Assembly: GCA_905214315.1 (NCBI GenBank)
Contig: CAJMLN010000063.1
Location: 1-9,984 of the forward strand
Origin: an uncultured bacterium
GTDB taxonomy: Bacteria > Bacillota > Clostridia > Christensenellales > QALW01
Direction: 5' to 3'
Length of the DNA stretch: 9,984 nt
Part shown: positions 1-6,875 of the stretch, piece by piece
How the letters are laid out: every line of letters starts with the position of its first letter
Numbering within the stretch: position 1 is the first letter of the stretch
The notes under the pieces: generated by a model
Told to the model about the DNA's origin: nothing
Databases searched by the model: none
The model's input: only the letters and a program-made list of their open reading frames with translations
Position numbers and translations under genes: made by a program

Positions 1-1
1 A

Positions 2-319
2 CTGAAAAAAAATTCAGGATATACATACTCTCCCGAAACTATTCCTACAGGAATGGGGCGTAGCATTTCTTATTGTGCAAACATGGGCAACAAGCAAAGG
101 CATACCAAAACATATCTTTTTAGAGATAATTTCCGCTATGACTACCCTGATCCCGATCATGTCACTGCCCTTTACGGATACCTTCCTGTAACATTTGCCG
201 ATTGGGACGAAGAAACACAAAAGCGATATGAAGAATTTGAAAACAAAATTTATCAGTTAGCAGCCGATAAATTCAAAGCTGCCTATGAACAGGCCGCAAA
301 CTATCCGTTTTTGAATTAG
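2..319 (+). CDS. Hypothetical protein, C-terminal part (5' end outside window)
   Basis: The reading frame is open from base 2, with no stop, to the TAG at 317-319, giving 105 visible codons. The first in-frame ATG (53) has no ribosome binding site in front of it, and the 17 codons before it are open, so this is very likely the tail of a longer gene starting left of the window. The visible protein is hydrophilic and rich in tyrosine and aspartate (for example FRYDYPDPDHVTALYGYLP). It ends in a charged, probably helical stretch beginning near DEETQKRYEEF and finishing in NYPFLN. There is no membrane segment, cysteine cluster or nucleotide-binding motif. I do not recognise the family and assign no function. 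A hairpin terminator follows directly, so this is the last gene of its transcript; the next gene is convergent. Confidence 0.6.
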   Translation: MKKNSGYTYSPETIPTGMGRSISYCANMGNKQRHTKTYLFRDNFRYDYPDPDHVTALYGYLPVTFADWDEETQKRYEEFENKIYQLAADKFKAAYEQAANYPFLN

Positions 320-326
320 CATCAAC

Positions 327-356
327 AAAGGACGCAAACGAATCTGCGCCCTTTTT
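327..356 (+). terminator. Rho-independent terminator after the partial left-edge gene
   Basis: AAAGG-A-CGCA (327-336) can pair with TGCG-C-CCTTT (345-354) across an 8-base loop, with one A/C mismatch, and T bases continue to 356. It starts 7 bases after the stop at 319. It lies between two convergent genes and might slow transcription from the right as well, but the minus-strand tail is only TTTGTT, so its main direction is plus. Confidence 0.65.
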
Positions 357-368
357 ATCATTTTCCTT

Positions 369-1088
369 TTAAGAATCAATCCACCGGCTTTTAATGCTTA
401 CATGCATAATATAACTGCTGCCGGAATAAACATTTTTTTCATACAGCAGAGTCCTGCCTTCACTGTCCAGGCTTACTCCCTCTGTTTTCATCACAGCCTC
501 GCCTTTACCGAGCTTCAGCATTTCCTTTTCCTCCGTTGTAGGTTTTTGCGCGGTAATGGCAATATCCTGCCTGGCCACCGACCAGCCGTAAAGTTCCTTC
601 AAGCCCTCATACAAAGAACCGCTGAGTTCCAGGCGATCCGGCCGCTCACAAAACTGCAGGGGCAGGAACACCTGTTCAATTCCCACGGGCTCTCCGTCCG
701 CCTTACGCAGCCGCTTTACGGCATAAAATACGGTATTGCGCGGTAAATGCATCGCAAGCGCAATCTCATCTTCACACACAAAAACCTTTTCAAGCACCTC
801 GGTTTCCGGTACAGACCCCCGCATTTTTACCATTTCCGAAAAGTTCATCACATCACACTGTGAAAAGCGGTTTGCGGCCACAAAGGTTCCGCTGCCCCTG
901 GTACGATAAAGTACGCCCTCGCGCGTCAGCTCATCCAAGGCACGGCGCACCGTCATGCGGCTGATTCCCCATTCCGCGCTCAACGTATTTTCTGAAGGCA
1001 GCCGCATATCCTTGCGGTAGGTGCCGTCATGAATTTTTTCCTCTATACTTTCCTTTACCTTTAAATATACAGGGATGCTCTGCTTCAT
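369..1088 (-). CDS. GntR-family (HutC/UTRA type) transcriptional regulator
   Basis: This 239-residue protein has the two-part build of the HutC branch of GntR repressors. Residues about 5-72 form the winged helix-turn-helix, with the family pattern RLPSENTLSAEWGISRMTV, then RRALDELTREGVLYR and the wing GSGTFVA. Residues about 85-235 match a UTRA ligand-binding domain, ending in a typical strand-rich tail (LLYEKNVYSG). UTRA domains bind small effectors, often sugars or amino-acid derivatives; the effector here cannot be told from sequence. The ATG at 1088 is preceded by an AGAGGA-like ribosome binding site. The gene has its own promoter (1121-1149) although it lies behind the M1 peptidase gene on the same strand with no terminator between, so it may also be read from the peptidase promoter. 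A palindrome on the -10 suggests autoregulation. The target genes are not identified. Confidence 0.93.
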   Translation of the reverse strand: MKQSIPVYLKVKESIEEKIHDGTYRKDMRLPSENTLSAEWGISRMTVRRALDELTREGVLYRTRGSGTFVAANRFSQCDVMNFSEMVKMRGSVPETEVLEKVFVCEDEIALAMHLPRNTVFYAVKRLRKADGEPVGIEQVFLPLQFCERPDRLELSGSLYEGLKELYGWSVARQDIAITAQKPTTEEKEMLKLGKGEAVMKTEGVSLDSEGRTLLYEKNVYSGSSYIMHVSIKSRWIDS

Positions 1089-1116
1089 AAACTCTTTTCC
1101 TCTATCCTGTTCATGC

Positions 1117-1130
1117 CTGTATTATAACAG
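1117..1130. promoter_or_regulatory. Candidate operator palindrome over the -10 of the GntR gene
   Basis: CTGTATTATAACAG on the plus strand is a palindrome with outer arms CTGT/ACAG and a TA centre (10 of 14 positions symmetric). It contains the whole -10 hexamer. GntR repressors often bind GT...AC palindromes at their own promoters, so this is a plausible autoregulatory site. A TATAAT box is itself partly symmetric, so part of the symmetry could be chance. Confidence 0.4.
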
Positions 1131-1149
1131 TGGAAAAGAGAAAAATCAA
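1121..1149 (-). promoter_or_regulatory. Sigma-A type promoter of the GntR regulator gene
   Basis: On the minus strand TTGATT (1149-1144), a 17-bp spacer and a perfect TATAAT (1126-1121) stand upstream of the ATG at 1088. The expected start point is near 1114, giving a leader of about 25 nt. The -35 overlaps the stop codon of the upstream peptidase gene (1146-1148). Confidence 0.8.
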
Positions 1150-2642
1150 CCCCAATATATTTCGCCCCTGAGCCAAGGCTCCAAAAAGCTTCCTACATCC
1201 TTTCCCGCGCCGGCAGTAAAATCTTCAATGAAATCCTCTTTTGCAGCATTTTTATATTGATTACATGTAAAATAATTTTTTAATCCCCTTTCAAAATTTT
1301 CTTCTCCGATCGCATTCCGCAGCGCATCCAGCATAATAGCTGTAGCGTCGTATGTAACAGCGTCATACAGAAGCCAATGTTCAAATTCATTGCTTGCCCT
1401 TTCAATATTTTTGGTAACCGTACCATTCACATTTTTTACTACATCAAAAACAACTTTGCAGTAAGTTTCACTATCATGCAAAAAGCGCTGGTACATTTCC
1501 GGTCCATAGCAGGCTTCATAATAAAGCGCTACTGAATACTGCGTAAGTCCTTCATCAAGCCAGGGTTCTCTTATCTCATTGCTGCCCACTAATCCGTACC
1601 ACCACTGATGCGCTACTTCATGTACCACAACCTCCTCCAAGGCCTCCTCTTTATCTCCGCGGTAAAATTCCTGATTGATCAATACCATATTCGGATACTC
1701 CATACCGCCGATGTAAAAATCAGAAGAAACCACAGAAAGAGTTCCATAAGGATAGAGTCCAAACTTTTGATTAAAACACTCTACCGCTGCACAGGCATAT
1801 TTCAGCGCGTTATCGCCGCCTGCTTCATCCCCTTTCAAAAAATAGGAATATACGATCGTATCCCCTACCTGACGGGATTTTAATGCAAAATCCTCCGAAA
1901 GCACAAAGGCAAAATCCCGGATATTTTTTCCCTCCACAGTCCACTTTGTCCGCAGAGGATTAGAGGTGTCCTGGCTGAGAATCATCCCGCTTGAGGCCAA
2001 CCGGCACAAAGAGGATGCGGTTATGCTGACAGTATAATCCGCACATTCCGAATAAAAGGGATCGCCGTTGGCAACATACGTGCAGGTCACCGGCTGCCCG
2101 TTTTCAAACGGACAGAGCACCGGATACCAATTGCAGAAATTAAACGTATTTTCGCCATAACCATAACGCATTGGAGAATACGGAAGCTTTTCCTCAAAAG
2201 TGATGCTGATATCCTTTTCCCTTCCCGGCTTGATGCTGCCGGTAGCAACACGGAGAATCTGTTCATTTTGTTCTAAAAAGAAATCCACCTCTTTGCCTTC
2301 CACACTGACATTTTTAATCTCTATCCATCCACTGTCAAATCCCCGAGGATAAGCCTGTGCCATCAAATCGGCAACAGCTACATTGTTTACATTTTCCTCA
2401 TACTTAAACGCGTTAGGATACAGGCAAAAATACAATTCCTCAACAGAAAGTGCATTATTATTTACATATTTCAATTCCATCTGACCGCTTAATCGTTCCT
2501 CTACGATCTCAGCGGCAATATGATAGCTGCTGCGCGTATTGCTTTCCTTCCGTCCCGCCAAGAAAATACCGCCTATAACGGAAACCAGCAGTACCAGCGC
2601 AGCCGAAATAGATATAATTCTGATTTTTAACGTTTTTATCAT
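1146..2642 (-). CDS. Membrane-anchored M1-family zinc metallopeptidase
   Basis: This 498-residue protein starts at an ATG with a strong GGGAGG ribosome binding site (2653-2648) five bases away. Residues about 9-29 are a single hydrophobic segment after a lysine/arginine-rich start and carry no lipobox cysteine, so the enzyme is probably tethered by a signal anchor with the catalytic part outside. The zinc site is complete: HEVAH at residues 341-345, followed after 18 residues by E364 in WLDEG. GGMEY at 312-316 corresponds to the GxMEN substrate-binding motif of M1 aminopeptidases. The N-terminal half resembles the M1 beta-sheet domain. At under 500 residues it lacks the long C-terminal helical domain of aminopeptidase N (about 870 residues). 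It probably trims peptides at the cell surface; substrates are unknown. The downstream GntR gene on the same strand could regulate it, but this is only proximity. Confidence 0.9.
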   Translation of the reverse strand: MIKTLKIRIISISAALVLLVSVIGGIFLAGRKESNTRSSYHIAAEIVEERLSGQMELKYVNNNALSVEELYFCLYPNAFKYEENVNNVAVADLMAQAYPRGFDSGWIEIKNVSVEGKEVDFFLEQNEQILRVATGSIKPGREKDISITFEEKLPYSPMRYGYGENTFNFCNWYPVLCPFENGQPVTCTYVANGDPFYSECADYTVSITASSLCRLASSGMILSQDTSNPLRTKWTVEGKNIRDFAFVLSEDFALKSRQVGDTIVYSYFLKGDEAGGDNALKYACAAVECFNQKFGLYPYGTLSVVSSDFYIGGMEYPNMVLINQEFYRGDKEEALEEVVVHEVAHQWWYGLVGSNEIREPWLDEGLTQYSVALYYEACYGPEMYQRFLHDSETYCKVVFDVVKNVNGTVTKNIERASNEFEHWLLYDAVTYDATAIMLDALRNAIGEENFERGLKNYFTCNQYKNAAKEDFIEDFTAGAGKDVGSFLEPWLRGEIYWG

Positions 2643-2670
2643 AAATTCCTCCCGGCAATAAAACTCTTAT

Positions 2671-2699
2671 TTTGTAAAATTGTGCTTTATTGATTACAA
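2671..2699 (-). promoter_or_regulatory. Possible promoter of the M1 peptidase gene
   Basis: On the minus strand TTGTAA (2699-2694), a 17-bp spacer and TACAAA (2676-2671) lie about 29 bp upstream of the ATG at 2642. Both hexamers match the consensus at four of six positions, so the call is moderate. It overlaps the divergent promoter of the replication gene. Confidence 0.45.
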
Positions 2700-2714
2700 A
2701 AACTGTGCTATAAT
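2686..2714 (+). promoter_or_regulatory. Extended -10 promoter of the replication/tilS/hpt operon
   Basis: A perfect TATAAT at 2709-2714 is preceded by TGC (2706-2708), an extended -10 element. Seventeen bases upstream is a poor -35, TTTATT (2686-2691), as is common for extended -10 promoters. The expected start point is near 2721, about 28 bases before the ATG at 2749. Confidence 0.7.
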
Positions 2715-2734
2715 ACATTTTACATTTGTAGCAG

Positions 2735-2741
2735 AAGGAGG
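2735..2741 (+). promoter_or_regulatory. Ribosome binding site that sets the DnaD-like start at 2749
   Basis: AAGGAGG is a near-perfect anti-16S match seven bases before the ATG at 2749. Another in-frame ATG at 2743 is too close to it, and one at 2680 lies upstream of the promoter -10, so neither is likely to be the start. Confidence 0.8.
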
Positions 2742-2748
2742 GATGGCA

Positions 2749-3951
2749 ATGTCTACAGGAAAATACGAAAAGGACAGTCCGCTGTCGGATCTTATTCCTA
2801 TTGAAGGCGCCTTTGTTTCCACATTTTTAGGAAATATGCCGCCCCTCTTTGTAAAAGTATATATCTATCTGCTTTATCTGTGCCGCCATGGTGAATTAAA
2901 GATTAATACCATAAGCAGCGCGGCAAGCGCCGCCGGCTGTACCGAAAAAGAATTTTGCGAAGCTCTGGAATATTTAAATCAACATTTCTTGATAAATTAC
3001 ACCTCACGCCCTTTCACCTTTGAAATACGCAGTGCTGGCTCTGCCGCTAAAAACGAAGGCGCTTATGCACCTTCCTCCCTTACAGCATATGCGGATTATT
3101 TCGCCGGTATACGCTCGCTTTTTCCCGGAAGAAGCATCTCCAATTCTGAATATGATAAAGCCAGAGACTGGGTAGAGCTGTATGGCCTTTCCGTAGAAAC
3201 CGCGCTGATGCTGATTGCCCACTGTATAGAAACCAAGGAAAAATCCATCAGCTTTTCCTATATTGATAAAGCAGCGCTCTCCTGGGCCAATGACGGAATC
3301 ATTACCAGCGATGCAGCGGAAAAATATCTTACGATGTATCAGGCAAAGCACCATGAGGCGGCAAAGCTGCTGTTATATTTGGGCATAAAACGCGTTCCCA
3401 CGGCGGAGGAAATGAAGCTTTATCAAAAATGGACCAATGATATGGGCTTCAGCTACAAAGCAATTCTGGCGGCGTGCAGCGAAACGACCAAAACAAATAA
3501 TCCCACTTTCGCCTATATCAACCGGATTCTTGAAACGCTGCTGTCCCTTGGGCTGACGCAGGAAAAAGCCATCAAGGCCTATCTGGCTGAATCCGACGGA
3601 GACCGGCGTCTTGTTTCAGCAATTCTGTTTGAATTGGGCGAGCGCGTACGCAGCGTGGCCACAACACATATCGAAAAAATAAAGGAATATAAAGCCAGCG
3701 GTTTTCAGGAGGACGCTCTATTGACGGCAGCAAAGCTTTGCTGCGAAAAAAACATCCATTCTTTCTTAAAATATACCGGCCAATTGGATAAGCTGAAAGA
3801 AAATTCCGCCTTTACCTCCGCGCAGATTGCGCAGGCATTTTCAGCTGCCGCTCCCGCCGGAGAGAGCAGAAAAGCTTCGGCTTCTTTCAGCGGACGCACA
3901 GAAACCTACGGCGATGATATGTATGCCGATCTTGATAAGTTGGAGGTATAA
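2749..3951 (+). CDS. DnaD/DnaB-like replication initiation protein
   Basis: The protein has 400 residues from the ATG at 2749; an upstream in-frame ATG at 2680 would add 23 residues but precedes the promoter. Residues about 25-85 look like the N-terminal winged-helix domain of DnaD/DnaB (FVKVYIYLLYLCRHGEL). Residues about 125-190 form a DnaB_2/DnaD helical module ending in YIDKAALSW (Y171, W179), close to the family's YxxxIxxxW signature. A second module at about 218-268 ends in YINRILETL (Y256, I260, L264). Residues about 307-352 look like a third, degenerate copy. In Bacillota such proteins remodel DNA at the origin or at stalled forks and help recruit the replicative helicase via a DnaI-type loader. 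The loader gene begins only 3 bp downstream, supporting that role. Whether it is the counterpart of DnaD or DnaB of Bacillus is not clear, so no symbol is given. Confidence 0.88.
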   Translation: MSTGKYEKDSPLSDLIPIEGAFVSTFLGNMPPLFVKVYIYLLYLCRHGELKINTISSAASAAGCTEKEFCEALEYLNQHFLINYTSRPFTFEIRSAGSAAKNEGAYAPSSLTAYADYFAGIRSLFPGRSISNSEYDKARDWVELYGLSVETALMLIAHCIETKEKSISFSYIDKAALSWANDGIITSDAAEKYLTMYQAKHHEAAKLLLYLGIKRVPTAEEMKLYQKWTNDMGFSYKAILAACSETTKTNNPTFAYINRILETLLSLGLTQEKAIKAYLAESDGDRRLVSAILFELGERVRSVATTHIEKIKEYKASGFQEDALLTAAKLCCEKNIHSFLKYTGQLDKLKENSAFTSAQIAQAFSAAAPAGESRKASASFSGRTETYGDDMYADLDKLEV

Positions 3952-3954
3952 AGA

Positions 3955-4872
3955 ATGGATCTTGCTTCCATCCGTCAGGCAGAGCGCGAGCTGATGCAAA
4001 AGCGTTCAGATGCCCAGCGAAAAGCCGACATACGCACACAGCGGCTCTATGAAGAAAATCCCGAATTAAAAGCGCTGGAGCAGCAAAAGCGCGCACTCAT
4101 CTGTGATTTTTCCATGGAAAAATCGCAGAAAACGGCGGCAATAAAAGAAATTGACGAGGCTATCAGCCGTTATCTGACATCGCACCAGTTAACCCTGCCG
4201 CAGCCGGAATACAGCTGTGCCCTCTGCAGCGATACAGGATATCTGCCCCATACAAACGAGCGTTGTTCCTGCTTTACCCGGCGTCTGGTAGAACTGGCAA
4301 TGAAAAGCGACTGTACCTTGAACACGCAAACCTTTGAATACTTTGATCCCGCTGTATATCCGCCGACAGACGGCAGAGATATTTCTGTGGAAATGATCAA
4401 AATCAAGAATTACTGCCAGGCGTACGCGGACTCTTTTCCCCATGTCAAATATCCGAATCTTCTTTTAAGCGGTAACACCGGTACGGGCAAGACCTTTTTG
4501 CTCAACTGCATCGCCTCCCGTCTCCGGGAAAGAAGTTTCAGTATAGTTTTTATTACTGCAGGACGGTTATTCGATATCCTGCGCAAATATGCGTTGAATC
4601 AGATCAGCGATATTGACGCGCTACTGGAGGCGGAGCTGCTGATGATTGATGATTTCGGCACCGAGCCGCTGTTTAACAACATTACGGTGGAATATATGTT
4701 CCTTTTAATCAACGAACGCACCCGATTAAAAAAGCCGCTGTGTCTTTCCACCAATCTGACACCCGATAAAATCAAAGAGCGTTATACCGAGCGCATTGCT
4801 TCCCGTCTGCTGGACAAAAGCGCCTTTGTCATTTTACATGTTCCCGGAAAAGATATCCGGACAGGAAAGTGA
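3955..4872 (+). CDS. DnaI/DnaC-type AAA+ replicative helicase loader
   Basis: This 305-residue ATPase has the layout of Bacillota DnaI. Residues about 1-75 are a charged helical N-terminus (coiled-coil-like), followed by a cysteine cluster C88-x2-C91-x12-C104-x-C106 suited to binding zinc. The AAA+ domain has Walker A GNTGTGKT (173-180), Walker B LLMIDDFG (228-235), a sensor-1-like STNL (265-268) and a late arginine in RIASRLL. Proteins of this type hold the hexameric helicase and place it on single-stranded DNA at the origin. The GGAGG binding site (3942-3946) lies eight bases before the ATG and inside the end of the upstream DnaD-like gene, so the two are probably co-translated. IstB transposition proteins share the ATPase fold, but the zinc cluster and the neighbour favour a helicase loader; there is no transposase nearby. 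Either dnaC or dnaI is used as a name, so the symbol is left empty. Confidence 0.92.
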   Translation: MDLASIRQAERELMQKRSDAQRKADIRTQRLYEENPELKALEQQKRALICDFSMEKSQKTAAIKEIDEAISRYLTSHQLTLPQPEYSCALCSDTGYLPHTNERCSCFTRRLVELAMKSDCTLNTQTFEYFDPAVYPPTDGRDISVEMIKIKNYCQAYADSFPHVKYPNLLLSGNTGTGKTFLLNCIASRLRERSFSIVFITAGRLFDILRKYALNQISDIDALLEAELLMIDDFGTEPLFNNITVEYMFLLINERTRLKKPLCLSTNLTPDKIKERYTERIASRLLDKSAFVILHVPGKDIRTGK

Positions 4873-4873
4873 G
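4867..4873 (+). promoter_or_regulatory. Probable ribosome binding site for a TTG start of tilS
   Basis: AAGTGAG, one insertion away from AAGGAG, ends nine bases before TTG at 4883. It overlaps the last codons and the stop of the helicase-loader gene. The in-frame ATGs at 4796, 4838 and 4922 have no comparable site. Confidence 0.5.
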
Positions 4874-4882
4874 AATACTCCC

Positions 4883-6217
4883 TTGCTGTGCAAAGTAAAA
4901 GAATATATAGAAAAATATAATATGCTTTTACCCGGCGCCCCCGTAATCGTCGGTTTTTCCGGCGGGGCTGATTCCACTGCCCTGGTCTTTTTACTCCATA
5001 AGCTTGGCTACCAGGTCACCGCAGTCCATATCGACCACGGCATCCGCGGCGAAGAGGCACAGCGAGACGCCGCCTTTACCAGAGATTTTTGCCGCAAATA
5101 TGCCATAGCGTATTTTATAGAGCATTTGGATATCCCTGCCTTTGCAAAAACAAGCAACCTCTCTTTGGAAACTGCTGCAAGGCAGGAACGATACCGGCTT
5201 TTGCAAAAATACGCGGCCTCCCTCCACGCGCCTGTTGCTATAGCCCACAATAAAAACGATCAGGCTGAAACGGTGCTGATGCACCTTCTGCGCGGAAGCG
5301 GTCTGACCGGTTTATGCGGAATGCAGCCGGTTTCGGGGAACATTATTCGTCCCCTGTTAACGGTTACAAGGGAAGAAATCGAAAATTTTAATAAAAAAAA
5401 TAATCTTTCACATATCACAGATTCCACCAACAGCGATATCACATTCACCCGCAATAAATACAGGCTTTGTCTGCTGCCGCAATTAAGAACGTTCAATCCC
5501 GATGCCGTAGCGGCAATCGCCTCCTGCGCGGAACTCTTATCCGGATACAAAGAGCTGATTGATATCACCATGCAGCAATATGCGCGGGAACTGCTTTCCG
5601 TACAAGAGGACAGCGTTACGCTGAAGCTGACCGACGGCCTTCCCGATATCGTGAAATTTGAACTGATCCGGCTGGCAATCAGCCGCTTAAAGGGCCATCC
5701 GGCGGATATAGAGCGAATCCATACAGAAAATACGGCGGCACTCTGGCATAAGCAAGCGGGCCGGGAAATTCATCTGCCCGGCGGTATAATCGCCCGAAGA
5801 GGCTATGAGACCATCTGCTTTTCTTATGCCAAGGAACCTTTTGCTGCAAAGTTTGATTTTATTCCAGAAAAGACTTACCCCTGGCATAACGGCCAGACCG
5901 TTTCCAGCTGCTTTGTTTCCGCTATGGGAAAGCACGAGGCCTGTGAGTTTCTGGATTTTGATTCCCTGGGATCCGGCTTAACTCTTCGTACAAGGCAAAG
6001 CGGAGATTTTATTTATCCTTTGGGGGCACAGGGAAAATGCAGCCTGAAAAAATATTTCATCGACAAAAAAATTCCACAGCAGCAGCGAGGAGAAATCCCG
6101 CTGCTTGCCCGGGGAAGTGAAATTTTAGCCATTCTCGGCTGCACGGTTTCTTCCCGTGCGGCCGTAAAGACGACTACAAAAAATATAATAAAAATATTTC
6201 AAGGAGAAAATCTATGA
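4883..6217 (+). CDS. tilS: tRNA(Ile)-lysidine synthase
   Basis: TilS attaches lysine to C34 of the CAU-anticodon tRNA-Ile, using ATP, so that it reads AUA as isoleucine; it is an essential cytoplasmic enzyme in most bacteria. With TTG 4883 as start the protein is 444 residues, normal for the family. The N-terminal ATP-pyrophosphatase domain has the PP-loop SGGADS (26-31) and the TilS motif HIDHGIRGEE from H49, then LETAARQERY and IRPLL...DSTNSD...RNKYR (R190). The C-terminal domain shows RTRQSGDFIYPLG and LKKYFIDKKIPQQQR, typical of the TilS tRNA-binding end. Starts at 4796 or 4838 would overlap the loader gene and lack a ribosome binding site; 4922 would remove the first helix that precedes the PP-loop in Bacillus-type TilS. 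The gene overlaps hpt by four bases (ATGA), a sign of coupled translation. Confidence 0.95.
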   Translation: MLCKVKEYIEKYNMLLPGAPVIVGFSGGADSTALVFLLHKLGYQVTAVHIDHGIRGEEAQRDAAFTRDFCRKYAIAYFIEHLDIPAFAKTSNLSLETAARQERYRLLQKYAASLHAPVAIAHNKNDQAETVLMHLLRGSGLTGLCGMQPVSGNIIRPLLTVTREEIENFNKKNNLSHITDSTNSDITFTRNKYRLCLLPQLRTFNPDAVAAIASCAELLSGYKELIDITMQQYARELLSVQEDSVTLKLTDGLPDIVKFELIRLAISRLKGHPADIERIHTENTAALWHKQAGREIHLPGGIIARRGYETICFSYAKEPFAAKFDFIPEKTYPWHNGQTVSSCFVSAMGKHEACEFLDFDSLGSGLTLRTRQSGDFIYPLGAQGKCSLKKYFIDKKIPQQQRGEIPLLARGSEILAILGCTVSSRAAVKTTTKNIIKIFQGENL

Positions 6218-6759
6218 TTCCAATAGAAAAAATGGAAATACTGATTTCAGGCGAGCAAATGCAGCAGCGAATTCAAGAGCTTGCCCAACAAATTAACAGG
6301 GATTACAAGGGAAAATCTTTGCTGGTTGTGGGCATACTAAAAGGAGCCGTTTTGTTTTTTTCCGATCTTGTCCGTCAGCTGGATATGGATGTACGGTTTG
6401 ATTTTATGACGATTTCCAGCTACGGCGGCTCTACCGAATCCACCGGCGAGGTAAAAATCCGGAAAGATCTGGATACCTCTATCAGTGGTCAAAATGTTTT
6501 AATTGTGGAAGATATCATCGATACCGGTTTGACCCTGACCGCGCTTCGGGAGCTTTTGCTTACGCGCAAGCCCGCTTCCTTTAAAATTTGCTGTATGCTG
6601 GATAAGCCCTCACGGCGTAAAGTAGAGATCAAACCTGATTACTGCTGCTTTGAAATCCCCGATGAATTTGTAATCGGCTACGGTCTTGACTATGACCAGT
6701 CCGGCCGGCAGCTCAAAGACGTCCGCTATATCAAACGTGAATATATTGATTCCCTGTAA
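6214..6759 (+). CDS. hpt: Hypoxanthine (guanine) phosphoribosyltransferase
   Basis: The enzyme salvages hypoxanthine and guanine by joining them to PRPP to make IMP and GMP. Its 181 residues match the usual length. It has the LKGA loop (42-45), the flexible loop around SSYGGSTESTGEV, the PRPP-binding signature VEDIIDTG (98-105) with the paired acidic residues, and the C-terminal base-binding region FVIGYGLDYD. The ATG overlaps the tilS stop and has AAGGAGA as a ribosome binding site (6201-6207). In Bacillus the same tilS-hpt-ftsH order is conserved, which supports both identities. No clear terminator follows; ftsH has a separate promoter but may also receive readthrough. Confidence 0.95.
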   Translation: MIPIEKMEILISGEQMQQRIQELAQQINRDYKGKSLLVVGILKGAVLFFSDLVRQLDMDVRFDFMTISSYGGSTESTGEVKIRKDLDTSISGQNVLIVEDIIDTGLTLTALRELLLTRKPASFKICCMLDKPSRRKVEIKPDYCCFEIPDEFVIGYGLDYDQSGRQLKDVRYIKREYIDSL

Positions 6760-6812
6760 AGTAACAAAATTTTTGATGTTTTTACTTACACCCAGGTTTC
6801 ACAGAGTTTTCA

Positions 6813-6841
6813 TTGTAATAAACAATATTCAATGTTATAAT
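6813..6841 (+). promoter_or_regulatory. Sigma-A type promoter of ftsH
   Basis: TTGTAA (6813-6818), a 17-bp spacer and a perfect TATAAT (6836-6841) predict a start near 6848 and a leader of about 28 nt. A short inverted repeat ATTGT-5-ACAAT (6812-6826) covers the -35, so a regulator could act here, but I cannot name one. Confidence 0.75.
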
Positions 6842-6875
6842 ACTAGAAATTGATCCCTGCCGAAAGGAGACTTAA

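Noticed and set aside
402..746. Plus-strand open frame of 114 codons inside the GntR gene
   Set aside because: It is opposite a clear GntR/UTRA coding region, lacks a ribosome binding site and has no family pattern.
2680..2748. Longer N-terminus of the DnaD-like protein from ATG 2680
   Set aside because: The codons lie upstream of and across the promoter -10 (2709-2714), have no ribosome binding site, and a near-perfect AAGGAGG precedes ATG 2749.
3004..3354. Minus-strand open frame of 116 codons inside the DnaD-like gene
   Set aside because: It is antisense to a protein with recognisable domains, and its translation shows no coherent domain.
3955..4872. IstB-type insertion sequence helper ATPase
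   Set aside because: The N-terminal cysteine cluster, the DnaD-like neighbour and the absence of a transposase or terminal repeats favour a chromosomal helicase loader.
6756..6792. Possible terminator between hpt and ftsH
   Set aside because: The GTAA/GTA/AAAA arms pair imperfectly with TTTTTACTTAC, the stem is almost all A-T, and no T-run follows.
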